Assembly (NCBI GenBank): GCA_963805985.1
Contig: CAWDWG010000008.1
Location: 620,001-684,000 of the forward strand
Direction of reading: 5' to 3'
From: Bog-257 sp963805985
Lineage (GTDB): Bacteria > Acidobacteriota > Terriglobia > Terriglobales > Acidobacteriaceae
Length of the DNA stretch: 64,000 bases
Under the pieces are notes generated by a model. It searched no databases. It was given only the letters and a program-made list of their open reading frames with translations, and was not told where the DNA came from. This document shows positions 1 through 8,216 of the stretch, piece after piece. Position numbers and translations under genes: made by a program. Each line of letters starts with the position of its first letter. Positions within the stretch are counted from its first letter, which is position 1.

Positions 1-774
1 ATCAAGCAGTTGGTGGCCGCCGGATACGCCGTGGCGTTCTCCGGCGCGGTTATCGAGGGCTATGGATCGAGCAATAACTTTCCAGCCTTGCAAGGCGGCA
101 TCCTTTGCAGCACCACTACGATTCCGAACTGCGGCCATGGTCAGGTTGTTGTCGGGTATGACGACGAAATCGGTCTATCCGGCAACCAGGGAGCGTTGTT
201 GATTCAGAACAGTTTTGGCACTCAATGGCCTCCGGCGTCTGCTGGGTCCGGTGCTCCCGCGGGAATGCTGTGGTGGTCCTACGGCACCTTCATGGCCACA
301 CAAAAACTCGCCGCCACCGCATATCCGCTCGAAACGGGAGCGCTTACCGGCACCACACTGACAACCTCGAGCGGCCCCGCCGCGGCGGTGAATCAGGCTT
401 ACCAATGGGCTCCCACCGGCAGCGGGCAAGGTGTCTGGCTCATCGCCATGCTGCAGTTTGCGGAGCCGATTGAACTGACCGGGGTGGTGTTCACCGAACC
501 AAATACCGGAACGACCATCGCCGGCGTATACGGATACAACATCAATAATGGCTACGTGTACCTCGACCGCACCGACGGCGATCAGTTTGTTGCGGGGAAC
601 TGGGTCATTCAACTCTCAGGTTACGATTTGAGCGGCGCAGCCGTCTCGTACAGCGGCACAATAGCCATTGCTGCGGCACAACCGGCGTCGCCGCCCGCTG
701 CGGCCGTAACCCAAACCACCCCCGTGACCGACACCACGGGGAATAAGGCGACCATCACGGTGAGTTCGTCGTAG
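1..774 (+). CDS. Papain-like (C1 family) cysteine protease, C-terminal part
   Basis: The frame is open from the first base, so the start and the catalytic cysteine lie outside the window. A GHGQVVVGYDD segment carries the presumed catalytic His (bases 136-138), and IQNSFGTQW carries the Asn (bases 208-210) and the following aromatic. This is the His/Asn half of a C1A papain fold, whose role is peptide-bond hydrolysis. A roughly 130-residue tail rich in Thr, Ala, Gly and Pro follows, which suggests a secreted or surface protein with an extra beta-type domain. I cannot see a signal peptide because the N-terminus is missing. Family assignment is fairly sure; substrate is unknown. Confidence 0.75.
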   Translation: MKQLVAAGYAVAFSGAVIEGYGSSNNFPALQGGILCSTTTIPNCGHGQVVVGYDDEIGLSGNQGALLIQNSFGTQWPPASAGSGAPAGMLWWSYGTFMATQKLAATAYPLETGALTGTTLTTSSGPAAAVNQAYQWAPTGSGQGVWLIAMLQFAEPIELTGVVFTEPNTGTTIAGVYGYNINNGYVYLDRTDGDQFVAGNWVIQLSGYDLSGAAVSYSGTIAIAAAQPASPPAAAVTQTTPVTDTTGNKATITVSSS

Positions 775-873
775 GACGATTCAGAAATCAAAGAGAGAGA
801 GCGCGCGCGAGCTACGCCCGCTCAGGCTGGTTCATATTAGAGCGGTTTTTTCTTTCCGTGATAATCGGCCTTT

Positions 874-1185
874 ATGGACTCCGCCGAACAACTCCAACGT
901 ATCTACCTCGCCGGCTTCGAGTTGCAGACCTTCGATCGCTATCCCCAGGCCATCGGCGTGCTTCGCGATGGCTGCATCGCATTGTTTCGATCAACTCCCA
1001 GTGGTTTGCAAATGATCGGCTCGCCCGGCTGGCGCATGGGCGAAGTCCTCGGCGTGCTGGTCGAAAAAGACGGCAGGGAAGTCTTTCAGGCGAAATCGGA
1101 AATCGTGGAAGCCACTCCCGAGCATCTCGATACGCTGCGAAAATTCAAAGCCGATCTGGAGCAGTTGCTAACGGCAACCGCGTAG
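874..1185 (+). CDS. Small conserved-looking hypothetical protein (103 aa)
   Basis: I do not recognise this protein. It is a compact, soluble-looking alpha/beta sequence with no signal peptide or membrane segment, beginning MDSAEQLQRIYLAG and ending with a charged helix (HLDTLRKFKADLEQLL). An overlapping frame starting at 858 gives an Arg-rich peptide typical of a shadow, so this frame was chosen. Support that the gene is real comes from a decayed second copy of its 3' end at about 2225-2320, which preserves the peptide RLDTQRQFKANLGQLLTATA. Function unknown. Confidence 0.6.
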   Translation: MDSAEQLQRIYLAGFELQTFDRYPQAIGVLRDGCIALFRSTPSGLQMIGSPGWRMGEVLGVLVEKDGREVFQAKSEIVEATPEHLDTLRKFKADLEQLLTATA

Positions 1186-1255
1186 GTCCCTAAGCGAGTA
1201 CCGCGGCCCTTCGTTCCCGCGTAGCCCAACGCCGAACCAAGGCAATCTTCTGCCA

Positions 1256-2140
1256 TCACAGCCGGCCCGGCGCCGCCTCCGGGGTCTCGGAGTGCGGCAG
1301 GACGCGTGCGGTCGCGCGGAACTTGTGGCAATTGCGGAACTCCAGCACGTTGCGATTCGTCCGCCCGCCGCGCGTCGAGGCCTTCACCACCGTCTTCGAG
1401 GGCAGCAGGAAGCTGGTCCCATCGCCAAAGGGAACATTGCGGTATTCGATCAGCAGATCGGCGCTGCGCAAGGGAAAATCCTCCGGCATCTGCGTGGTCT
1501 CCACTTGCAACTGCCGCAGTGCGCTCGTCTTCTTGTCGATTCGCAGTTCGCCATGATACGGCGGTGCAGCAACCTGATCCCGCATATGCAAGCGCCAGAA
1601 AGGGACTTCTTGCTGCTCGATCTCATAATGGAAGACCAGCGTATGCTGATCGCCGCTGGCTTCGTCCAGTTCGAAGCTGACCTCGTTGCTCCCACCGAAG
1701 ATGCCTTGGATGTCTGCGCCAAACTGGCCCGTCGACCAGGTATGCGAAGTCAGCGACCTTGCGTCGGACACTGGCAGCCCGTTCGACTTGACGTTCCGGT
1801 ACGATTCTTTTCCGTCCAGGTAGGTGACCTCAGCAGTCACGATATCGGAGGTTTGACCGTCCAGGTAGCGGGCGGTGCGCTGATCGCAGGTAAAGTTCGG
1901 TATTTGCTTAGGAAGCGACACGGCGTACTCACAGACTTTGCGCAGCGTGTCTCCATGCGGCATGTCGGGTACCAGTGAGCCGCACGGACTAGGTAAGGCC
2001 TGCGGCCCAGGCAGCCCAGAAGCAGGCGCAGTCTGCGCCGTGAGAGTTCCCGTTAGCGCCAGCGCAAGTGCCAGTCCCCAGCCCAAGGGGCCCGGTTTAG
2101 CCCAAACCACCACGCCCGCAATTCCACAGAGGTCGCCCAA
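1256..2140 (-). CDS. Secreted hypothetical protein
   Basis: This 294-residue protein has an N-terminal hydrophobic stretch (about residues 17-35, GWGLALALALTGTLTA) followed by AQTAPA, which looks like a signal peptide with cleavage near residue 36. The exact start is uncertain. The mature part contains IPNFTCDQ (around residue 82), a motif I associate with uncharacterised secreted acidobacterial proteins, and then a beta-rich region with two further cysteines. It sits alone on the minus strand between a small gene and the decayed copy of that gene. No enzymatic motif is visible, so no function is proposed. Confidence 0.65.
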   Translation of the reverse strand: MGDLCGIAGVVVWAKPGPLGWGLALALALTGTLTAQTAPASGLPGPQALPSPCGSLVPDMPHGDTLRKVCEYAVSLPKQIPNFTCDQRTARYLDGQTSDIVTAEVTYLDGKESYRNVKSNGLPVSDARSLTSHTWSTGQFGADIQGIFGGSNEVSFELDEASGDQHTLVFHYEIEQQEVPFWRLHMRDQVAAPPYHGELRIDKKTSALRQLQVETTQMPEDFPLRSADLLIEYRNVPFGDGTSFLLPSKTVVKASTRGGRTNRNVLEFRNCHKFRATARVLPHSETPEAAPGRL

Positions 2141-2224
2141 GGAACACCCCCGAGAAGCGCGACCATTCTAGTCCTAAAGTCAGTAGTCGGGCACACAAAA
2201 TTCGGGCGCGGCTGTTGGACACGT

Positions 2225-2320
2225 CGGTCGAAAAGGAAGGGAGGGAAGTCTCCCAGGCGTCTCGATACGCAGCGACAATTCAAAGCCAATCTGGGGCAGC
2301 TGCTGACCGCCACCGCGTAA
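2225..2320 (+). pseudogene. Decayed duplicate of the 3' end of the gene at 874-1185
   Basis: The sequence from about 2225 closely matches 1059-1188 of the upstream small gene. Both read gtcgaaaa..gg.agggaagtct..caggcg, then the copy lacks 32 nt present in the parent, and then both read tctcgatacg and continue to the stop codon and slightly beyond. The last 20 codons translate to RLDTQRQFKANLGQLLTATA, against HLDTLRKFKADLEQLLTATA in the parent. The 32-nt deletion shifts the frame, and no start or upstream part remains. It is a remnant left by a tandem duplication that now flanks the minus-strand gene at 1256-2140. Confidence 0.8.
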
Positions 2321-2344
2321 TTTCTGTGCGAGTACGAGAGCGTC

Positions 2345-3568
2345 TTAGCGCGCGATCTCGAACACCACTCCCTGGTAGCTGACGCCGCCGTAGGCTGTGC
2401 CGAGGAGATTGCCGTTAGCGCCCAGCGCCACCGCAGCACTCGGATTTGTGCCGTCGCTGCCGTTGGTGAAGTCGTGCAGGTCGGTATAGACCCAGCCGCC
2501 ATTGGAAGGTGAGAGCTCGAACACCGAGCCGTCGTTGTCGCTGCCATCTTTGAAAGTGGTGCCGTAGAGATTTCCTGCCGCATCGAGGGTCAGGCTGGCC
2601 TCGGGACCCATGCTGCCGCTCAGGCTGTACAGCAGGTTAAAGGTCCAGCCTCCACCTGAGGGCGAGAGCCGGAAGATGGTACCGCCGAAGTTTTGTCCGT
2701 TGTTGCCGGCGCTGCCGTAAACATTGCCTGCACTGTCGAGTATCACTCCGCCATAAGGCGAACGGCCGTCGCTCTGGTTCTGAAAGCCGTGCAGCATTTG
2801 CAAGCTCCAGCCGGAGCCGGAGTGCGTGAGTTCGTAGACCTCGCCCCAATTGTCAGGCCCGCCTGAGTTGGTCGTGCCATAGAGATTGCCCGCACGGTCC
2901 AGAACGACGCTGGCCATGGGATGGGAGCCATCACTCCCATGGAAGCTATAGAGCACAGATTCGGTCCAGGCCCCACCTACCTTGTTCAGCTCCCATACCG
3001 TGCCCAAATTGTCCGTTCCGCCGTAACTGCTCGTCCCGTACATGTTTCCGGCCGCATCGAAAACCACGTCGCCGTACGGACCGTTGGCGTCTGTGCTCCC
3101 TGAGAAGGAGTACAGGACGGCGAGGTTCCAGGGACAGGTTACCGATTGGCAGAAGGTGACCGGCGGCTGCAGCTTGAAAACGGTGCCGTTCCCACCTGCG
3201 CCTCCTCCCGACGCGGTGCCATAGACCGCGCCATCGGGACCAAAAGTCAGTCCGCCCAGCGGATAGACGCCATCATCACCCTGCGGGGTGAAGTTATACA
3301 GATTCTCGAGCACCCACCCGGAACCGACGTGGGCGAGCTTGTAAACGTTTCCGTAGCCGCCATATTCGCCGGGTCCGCCTTCTTGGGTGCTGCCATAGAT
3401 ATTTCCCGCCCTGTCAAGAACCGGAGTGCCCGGTATATTGCCATTGATTCCACTGAAGCTCTGCAGAACAGTAAGCGTCTGCGGATATGCCGGCGAAGCC
3501 ACAGCAACGCAAAACGCGAGCACGATGCTGGACAACGTCGCTATACGGGAAGCTGTGGGTGCAGGCAT
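2345..3568 (-). CDS. Secreted GloVer-repeat (TIGR03803-type) protein
   Basis: The protein has 407 residues, with a signal peptide ending near AYPQ (about residue 30). It is then built from tandem repeats of about 45-60 residues, each carrying the pattern DxAGNxYGTxxxGGxxxxGxVxxL and an xLYSFxG turn. This is the Gloeobacter/Verrucomicrobia (GloVer) repeat known from acidobacterial secreted proteins, expected to form a beta-propeller-like structure. The start is fixed by an AAGGAGGA Shine-Dalgarno sequence just upstream of the ATG. It resembles the protein at 56029-57330. Function is unknown; an extracellular or cell-surface role is inferred from the signal peptide. Confidence 0.85.
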   Translation of the reverse strand: MPAPTASRIATLSSIVLAFCVAVASPAYPQTLTVLQSFSGINGNIPGTPVLDRAGNIYGSTQEGGPGEYGGYGNVYKLAHVGSGWVLENLYNFTPQGDDGVYPLGGLTFGPDGAVYGTASGGGAGGNGTVFKLQPPVTFCQSVTCPWNLAVLYSFSGSTDANGPYGDVVFDAAGNMYGTSSYGGTDNLGTVWELNKVGGAWTESVLYSFHGSDGSHPMASVVLDRAGNLYGTTNSGGPDNWGEVYELTHSGSGWSLQMLHGFQNQSDGRSPYGGVILDSAGNVYGSAGNNGQNFGGTIFRLSPSGGGWTFNLLYSLSGSMGPEASLTLDAAGNLYGTTFKDGSDNDGSVFELSPSNGGWVYTDLHDFTNGSDGTNPSAAVALGANGNLLGTAYGGVSYQGVVFEIAR

Positions 3569-3787
3569 GGGGTCCTCCTTAGCACGGAAAAACGCCTGCG
3601 ATTATAACTCCGGTCTGTGCCCGGTGAACCGCGAAGGATGTTTATACCGAAAAGAACCGCCAGAAACGGAGGAGCGCGGGCAGCAGCCCAGTATTGGAGC
3701 GCCCTTCCTTGTAGTTAACATAATATCTGTTATCGGACATTGCGTAGGTCCCGACCGTAATCTCTGTAACCGAAGCCCCCGGCGCCT

Positions 3788-4435
3788 TTAGTCAGTTTTC
3801 CGATGCAGTGCCGTCAGGAAGCCATTGAAGTTAGCCGTCCCATTGCCACCGTTCGCCAGGCTTATGGCGCCGACCACTTCAACCTGCCGCAGCGGGGTTG
3901 CCATTCGGCTAGTCTGTCGGACGCGCTTCTCCGTGCCGGCACTCAGCACCACTTGCAGCGTCAGCGATCCCGCGGCGCAGCTGTCCGAGCCCTCCGCAGG
4001 AGCGCAAATCTGGGTGACAACTCGGGCCACGCCCGTGCCCGAGATCTGCCCGAATTGCATCTCCAGCGTGCCTCCGTCGATCGGCTTGCCTCGCAGGATC
4101 TCGACGGTATAAGAAATCGAGGAGCCCTGTGACGGCTTAGTCCACGAGCCTTCCACCAGCAGGCCCGGGTCGTTGCTGTCGGGCGCAGTTCCGGGAGTGA
4201 GACTGATAGTCGGCGCGGACAGGCCGTCAGCCTGGTGATACTTGAAGTTCGAGAACCTGGCGTCGCCAACCACGCAGCCCCGCGCTCCCAGCGCCTGGTA
4301 GAAGGCCAGGCTTCCCGGAACGCATTCCGGAACCTGGGCCCCGCCCTCGGAGACGACGCCGCCGGCGAGCGCGATGACGATCACAACCCGACCGCCTACA
4401 CTTGAGAGGAACTTGCTTATCCGGCTCTCCGACAT
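3788..4435 (-). CDS. Secreted hypothetical protein with PEP-CTERM-like passenger character
   Basis: This 215-residue protein has an N-terminal hydrophobic segment (VVIVIALAGGVVSEGGA, residues 17-33) that serves as a signal peptide, then a Ser/Thr/Gly-rich beta-type body with five or more cysteines (ECVP, ARGCVVG, QICAP, SCAAG). I do not recognise a named domain. The composition and the phrase DARFSNFKYHQ resemble the extracellular passenger part of choice-of-anchor proteins, but no C-terminal sorting signal is present; it ends FLTALHRKTD. Gene reality is supported by the signal peptide and the continuous frame; function is unknown. Confidence 0.6.
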   Translation of the reverse strand: MSESRISKFLSSVGGRVVIVIALAGGVVSEGGAQVPECVPGSLAFYQALGARGCVVGDARFSNFKYHQADGLSAPTISLTPGTAPDSNDPGLLVEGSWTKPSQGSSISYTVEILRGKPIDGGTLEMQFGQISGTGVARVVTQICAPAEGSDSCAAGSLTLQVVLSAGTEKRVRQTSRMATPLRQVEVVGAISLANGGNGTANFNGFLTALHRKTD

Positions 4436-4552
4436 CGAATTCCCGCCTGCAAGCTTTCTGAAATCCGACAGACCGTTTTCCCGCCTGCGGTATACGTCAC
4501 CAGGAGCCTGTCATTCTTGATCGCGACGCTAGTCACATTGTAGACATCGCAG

Positions 4553-5434
4553 TTAAAGCAGCACGACCTTAGGATGAAACAACGTTCCCGCCACCCGGCT
4601 GGCCAGGCAGATCAAATCGGACTGTCCGGCGAACACCTTGACCCAACGCGACCGCGACATCTCCGGCAGATTCACGCTGCGCCCATGGCGGATCTTGCCA
4701 ACGTCTTCCTCGGTCGCGGTCACCGACGGTATCTCCGGCAGCACGCGCCGCGGATGGATGCACAGTTCCTCGAGCCTTCCCTGCTTGGCGGCTTCGGCGA
4801 TTTGCTCCAGCGTATGGCTCTGTTCGACGTTGAATTCTCCCACGGCTGTCCGCCGCAAGCTGGCCAGATGGGCGCCAACTCCCAGCTTCAGCCCCAGTTC
4901 ATGTGCCACGCTTCGCACATACGTTCCTGACGAGACTCGGCACGCGAACGCCGCGACATCTCCGTTCAATGACGAAACCGTGAATTGTTTAATCTCCACT
5001 TCTACCGGCTGTAGTTCCACATCCTTCTTCTTTCGAGCTAGTTTGTATGCCGGAACTCCTTGGATCTTCTTGGCCGAAAACGACGGAGGAACCTGCTGGA
5101 TGCGGCCCAGAAAGCCGCCGACGGCCTCGCGAATTTCTTCAAGTGTTACATGAACTTCTTGCGCCGCGCCGGCCGGCTCGCCGTCGCAATCGTAGGTGTC
5201 GGTTGCAAAGCCCAGACGAATCGTCCCTTCATACGCCTTCTCTGACGCGGTATAAAACTGCGCCAGCCGGGTCATTTTGCCCGTCACCAGCGGCAACACG
5301 CCCGTCGCCATCGGGTCCAGCGTCCCCAAGTGACCGATCGAGCGCTCGCCCAGGATGCGTCGCGCCTTGCCGACCACATCGTGCGAGGTCCATCCCGCCG
5401 GCTTATCCACAACCATCACAGCGTTCAGTGGCAT
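4553..5434 (-). CDS. truB: tRNA pseudouridine(55) synthase TruB
   Basis: TruB isomerises U55 in the T-loop of tRNAs to pseudouridine. The N-terminus MPLNAVMVVDKPAGWTSHD and the motif GHLGTLDPMATGVLP are diagnostic; the Asp of GTLDP is the catalytic aspartate. KAYEGTIRLG, PPSFSAKKIQGVPAYKLAR and GTYVRS follow in the usual TruB order, and a PUA-like C-terminal part (PRRVLPEIPSV to the end) completes a length of about 293 aa, normal for the family. An upstream ATG at 5473 would add 13 residues, but the start at 5434 fits the family. No rbfA, infB or rpsO is adjacent, so the usual operon partners are elsewhere. Confidence 0.95.
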   Translation of the reverse strand: MPLNAVMVVDKPAGWTSHDVVGKARRILGERSIGHLGTLDPMATGVLPLVTGKMTRLAQFYTASEKAYEGTIRLGFATDTYDCDGEPAGAAQEVHVTLEEIREAVGGFLGRIQQVPPSFSAKKIQGVPAYKLARKKKDVELQPVEVEIKQFTVSSLNGDVAAFACRVSSGTYVRSVAHELGLKLGVGAHLASLRRTAVGEFNVEQSHTLEQIAEAAKQGRLEELCIHPRRVLPEIPSVTATEEDVGKIRHGRSVNLPEMSRSRWVKVFAGQSDLICLASRVAGTLFHPKVVLL

Positions 5435-5477
5435 CGTTCTGCTATCGTGGAGGTTGAAGGGCTCGCAGGTCAAATTC

Positions 5478-5575
5478 CGGCTACTAGCTCTTGGCTATTA
5501 GCAACTAGCTTTTGCACCGGACGCTAGCTGAGAACTGTACCGACGGCTGATAGCGGACGGCTGACAGCTGAGGGC
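5478..5575. repeat. Degenerate TAGC/AGCT-type short repeat tract
   Basis: The spacer upstream of truB is made of imperfect short units (ctactagctcttggctattagcaactagctt and then ctgatagcggacggctgacagctgag). The texture matches the tract at 8088-8216. It is non-coding low-complexity sequence between the truB and rhomboid genes, which are divergent. Confidence 0.6.
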
Positions 5576-5594
5576 CTCTACCACCCGCTCCGCC

Positions 5595-6344
5595 ATGATT
5601 CCTCTCAAAGACGACGCACCCCGGATCGGCACGCCCTTCATCAACTTCACGCTTATCATTTTGAATTGCGTCGTCTTTCTCTTCTCCCTGAACTGGAACG
5701 GCGGCCTGCCGGAGCCGCGGCCCGAAGTCCTCAATCTGCTTGGCGTCGTCCCCGCACGCTTGCAAGTGGTCGTCCTGAATCACGGGTACGTCCCCTGGAA
5801 TCTCGTCTCCGGCCTCGGCATGCGTTACGTTCCGGCGGCAACCGCCTTGGTGCCTCTGCTCACCTCCATGTTTCTGCATGGCGGATGGCTGCACCTGATC
5901 TTCAATATGTGGGCGCTGTGGATCTTCGGGGATAACGTCGAGGACTACCTGGGGCACACGCTCTATCTGGTTCTGTACTTCGTCTGCGGGATCGCGGCCG
6001 CGCTGTTGCACACACTGTTCAACATCAGTTCAACGCTGCCCAGCGTCGGCGCCAGCGGCGCCATTGCCGGCGTCATGGGGGCGTATTTCGTTTTGTTCCC
6101 GCGCGCGCGTGTGCTTACGCTGGTTCCCTTCTTCTTCGTTTTCTTCATGTGGCTGCCGGCATGGATCGTACTCGGCTACTGGTTTATTGCTCAGTTCCTG
6201 AGCGGCGCCGCCACCTCCATCAACGCCCACGGCAGCAACTCCAGCGGCATCGCCTTCTGGGCGCACGTGGGAGGATTCGTCGCCGGAATCTTCCTCATCA
6301 AACTCTTCCCTGCTCGCACCCGGCGGTATCACTACGGGTTGTGA
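5595..6344 (+). CDS. Rhomboid family intramembrane serine protease
   Basis: Rhomboids cut single-pass membrane proteins within or near the membrane. The 249-residue protein has about six hydrophobic helices. HGGWLHLIFNMWALWIFG (about residue 95) is the conserved L1/TM2 region with the supporting His and Asn, GASGAIAGVMGAY (about 153) contains the nucleophilic Ser, and AHVGGFVAGIFL near residue 225 carries the catalytic His. All residues of the Ser-His dyad are present, so it should be active. It is transcribed away from truB and is apparently monocistronic. Substrate unknown. Confidence 0.92.
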   Translation: MIPLKDDAPRIGTPFINFTLIILNCVVFLFSLNWNGGLPEPRPEVLNLLGVVPARLQVVVLNHGYVPWNLVSGLGMRYVPAATALVPLLTSMFLHGGWLHLIFNMWALWIFGDNVEDYLGHTLYLVLYFVCGIAAALLHTLFNISSTLPSVGASGAIAGVMGAYFVLFPRARVLTLVPFFFVFFMWLPAWIVLGYWFIAQFLSGAATSINAHGSNSSGIAFWAHVGGFVAGIFLIKLFPARTRRYHYGL

Positions 6345-6387
6345 GGAGCAATCAGCAATCGGAAGTGTGTACTTTAGGCAACTTTTG

Positions 6388-6669
6388 TCAATATCGCTCA
6401 GAATGACGACGCGGCCAGAAACGCCGCACAATCCATAGAGGCAGTAGAGTCATGGCGCTATAGATGAGCGTATTGAATACTGTTGCTAAAGACCACACGA
6501 ACGTCGCACGGCCAGCAAGATTAATGGCAAACATGCGAAACATTCCGAAGGCAATCGCAAGTCCGGGGAAAAGGAGAATGCGGCATGAAGGATGCCGTGG
6601 CTCCAAGCACATCACCGTCACTGTGAACACGAAGCTGACCAGCAGGGTCAGCACGGTGGTCGTCCGCAT
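6388..6669 (-). CDS. Small membrane protein of unknown function
   Basis: This 93-residue protein shows three hydrophobic stretches: residues about 5-21, 33-50 and 63-80 (LATVFNTLIYSAMTLLPLWIV). It ends in a basic tail RRFWPRRHSERY, consistent with the positive-inside rule. It starts about 23 bp after the stop of the SDR gene on the same strand and may be the last gene of that operon. I do not recognise a family. Confidence 0.55.
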   Translation of the reverse strand: MRTTTVLTLLVSFVFTVTVMCLEPRHPSCRILLFPGLAIAFGMFRMFAINLAGRATFVWSLATVFNTLIYSAMTLLPLWIVRRFWPRRHSERY

Positions 6670-6692
6670 TTATTAATCGCTCATTGCTCTTC

Positions 6693-7481
6693 TCACAACG
6701 CCCCGCCCGCCGGATCCAAACTGATCTCCGTAGGATTCACACTCGCCGGCAGCAGCACGGCATACACCACCGCCTGCGCGACGCTTTCCACATCCATCAT
6801 GCGATCTCGCGGCATCTCGGGAGCGATCTGCTGCCACATGTCCGTCGAAGTCGCGCCCGGCAGAAGCGCCATCACGCGAATGCCGCGCGGCGCCAGCTCC
6901 TCGCGCAGCGTCTGCGTGAAGCCCAGAGCTCCCATCTTGGCCGACGTGTAAGCGTAGTACTGCGGAAACACCTGCTTCGCTGCCGCCGACAGATTGTTGA
7001 TGATGGTCGCGCCCGGTTGCATCTGTGGCAGCGCGGCTCGCGTGCACAGAAACATCCCGGTCAGGTTGGTGTCGATGTTGTCGCGCCAGGTTTCCAGCGA
7101 GATTTCCAGCAGCGGCCGCGGCGCCTGGCTCACGCCGGCATTGTTGACCAGAATGTCGATCTGCTCGAAACGCCGCTTCACCACCGCAAACAGCCTGGCC
7201 ACGGATTGCGGTACGCGCACATCGCACGTCATCGCCAGAATCTTGGCCGGCCCAAGCACTTCCTTGCGCAGATCCGCCACGCTTTTCGTCAGCGTGTTCA
7301 GGTCGCGGCCGGTGATGACGACATTCGCGCCCTCCATCGCCAGCGCGCGCGCAATGGCGTAGCCGATGCCCTTGCTGCCGCCGGTAACGACGGCCAGCTT
7401 CCCCGCCAGGCGCGTTGGCCCGCTTGGCGGCCGTAACGGAACGATTTTCGGTTTGCCGGATGACTGCCCCTTCGCAGTCAT
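6693..7481 (-). CDS. SDR family NAD(P)-dependent oxidoreductase
   Basis: This is a classical short-chain dehydrogenase/reductase. VVTGGSKGIGYAIARAL (about residue 31) is the TGxxxGxG dinucleotide-binding motif, LVNNAGVSQ is the NNAG motif, and YAYTSAKMGALGF supplies the YxxxK catalytic pair. A basic, Pro-rich N-terminal extension of about 25 residues precedes the Rossmann fold. The gene starts 3 bp after the stop of folE, so the two are probably translationally coupled. Because of the pterin neighbours, a sepiapterin-reductase-like or dihydropteridine-type role is possible, but the sequence alone does not fix the substrate. Confidence 0.9.
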   Translation of the reverse strand: MTAKGQSSGKPKIVPLRPPSGPTRLAGKLAVVTGGSKGIGYAIARALAMEGANVVITGRDLNTLTKSVADLRKEVLGPAKILAMTCDVRVPQSVARLFAVVKRRFEQIDILVNNAGVSQAPRPLLEISLETWRDNIDTNLTGMFLCTRAALPQMQPGATIINNLSAAAKQVFPQYYAYTSAKMGALGFTQTLREELAPRGIRVMALLPGATSTDMWQQIAPEMPRDRMMDVESVAQAVVYAVLLPASVNPTEISLDPAGGAL

Positions 7482-7484
7482 CGG

Positions 7485-8084
7485 CTAGACTCCGTTCGTG
7501 GTCTTGGCATGGATGAGGGAGAGGAATTCCTGCCGCGTCTGCTGTGCACGGAATGCCCCGAGCATCGAGGACGTCACCGTTGCCGAGTGCTGCTTCTCGA
7601 CGCCGCGCATCATCATGCACAGGTGCCGCGCTTCCACCACCACGCCGACGCCCAGCGGCTCGGCGGCTTTCTGAATCGTCTCGGCAATCTGTACCGTCAG
7701 CCGCTCCTGCACCTGCAGGCGCCGCGCGAAGATCTCCACCAGCCGCGCCACTTTGCTCAGGCCGATCACCCTGCCCTTCGGAATGTAGGCGATGTGTACC
7801 TTGCCGAAGAACGGCAGCATGTGGTGCTCGCACAGGCTGAACATCTCAATGTCTTTAACGATGACCATCTCGTCGTAATCGACATTAAAAAGCGCGCCGC
7901 GCAGCACCTCCTCGGGATCCTCGTGGTATCCCTTGGTAAGAAATTGCAGCGCCTTGGCGTAGCGCTCAGGCGTCTGCAGCAGGCCTTCGCGCTCAGTGTC
8001 TTCGCCCACGCGCACCAGCATCTCGCGCACGAGCTCCTCAAACGTTGCGCCGGTAAGGGTCGGGATTTCGATTGTCGGTTTCAT
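7485..8084 (-). CDS. folE: GTP cyclohydrolase I
   Basis: FolE converts GTP to 7,8-dihydroneopterin triphosphate, the first step towards folate, queuosine and tetrahydrobiopterin. The 199-residue protein contains TPERYAKALQFLTKGY, FSLCEHHMLPFFGKVHIAYIP (Zn ligands Cys and His), GLSKVARLVEIFARRLQVQERLT and EARHLCMMMRGVEKQ (the third Zn ligand Cys), so the catalytic zinc site is complete and the enzyme is of the type IA class. The downstream SDR gene follows after 3 bp, and two pterin-synthase genes lie upstream on the same strand. Confidence 0.97.
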   Translation of the reverse strand: MKPTIEIPTLTGATFEELVREMLVRVGEDTEREGLLQTPERYAKALQFLTKGYHEDPEEVLRGALFNVDYDEMVIVKDIEMFSLCEHHMLPFFGKVHIAYIPKGRVIGLSKVARLVEIFARRLQVQERLTVQIAETIQKAAEPLGVGVVVEARHLCMMMRGVEKQHSATVTSSMLGAFRAQQTRQEFLSLIHAKTTNGV

Positions 8085-8087
8085 AAA

Positions 8088-8216
8088 TCAGCACTTAGCA
8101 TTTGGCACTTAGCACCTAGCACTTGGAGCTTAGGACTTAGCATTTGGCTTCGGTCGTCGCCGGTTAACCGCTTTGCCTAACTGCCAAGCGCTAATTGCTA
8201 ACTGCTAATCCCTAAC
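8088..8216. repeat. Tract of degenerate tagcacttagcatttggc units
   Basis: The gap between folE and the upstream pterin-synthase gene consists of roughly 7-9-nt units such as cacttag, catttgg, cacctag and gctaattgctaactgctaat repeated imperfectly for about 125 nt. It is non-coding, lower in GC than its neighbours, and similar in texture to 5478-5575. It could be a source of slippage variation in the folE upstream region. Confidence 0.65.

Noticed and set aside
8088..8216. Repeats that might look like a CRISPR array
   Set aside because: Units are 7-9 nt, imperfect and contiguous, without 25-40-nt repeats or unique spacers, and no cas genes are present.
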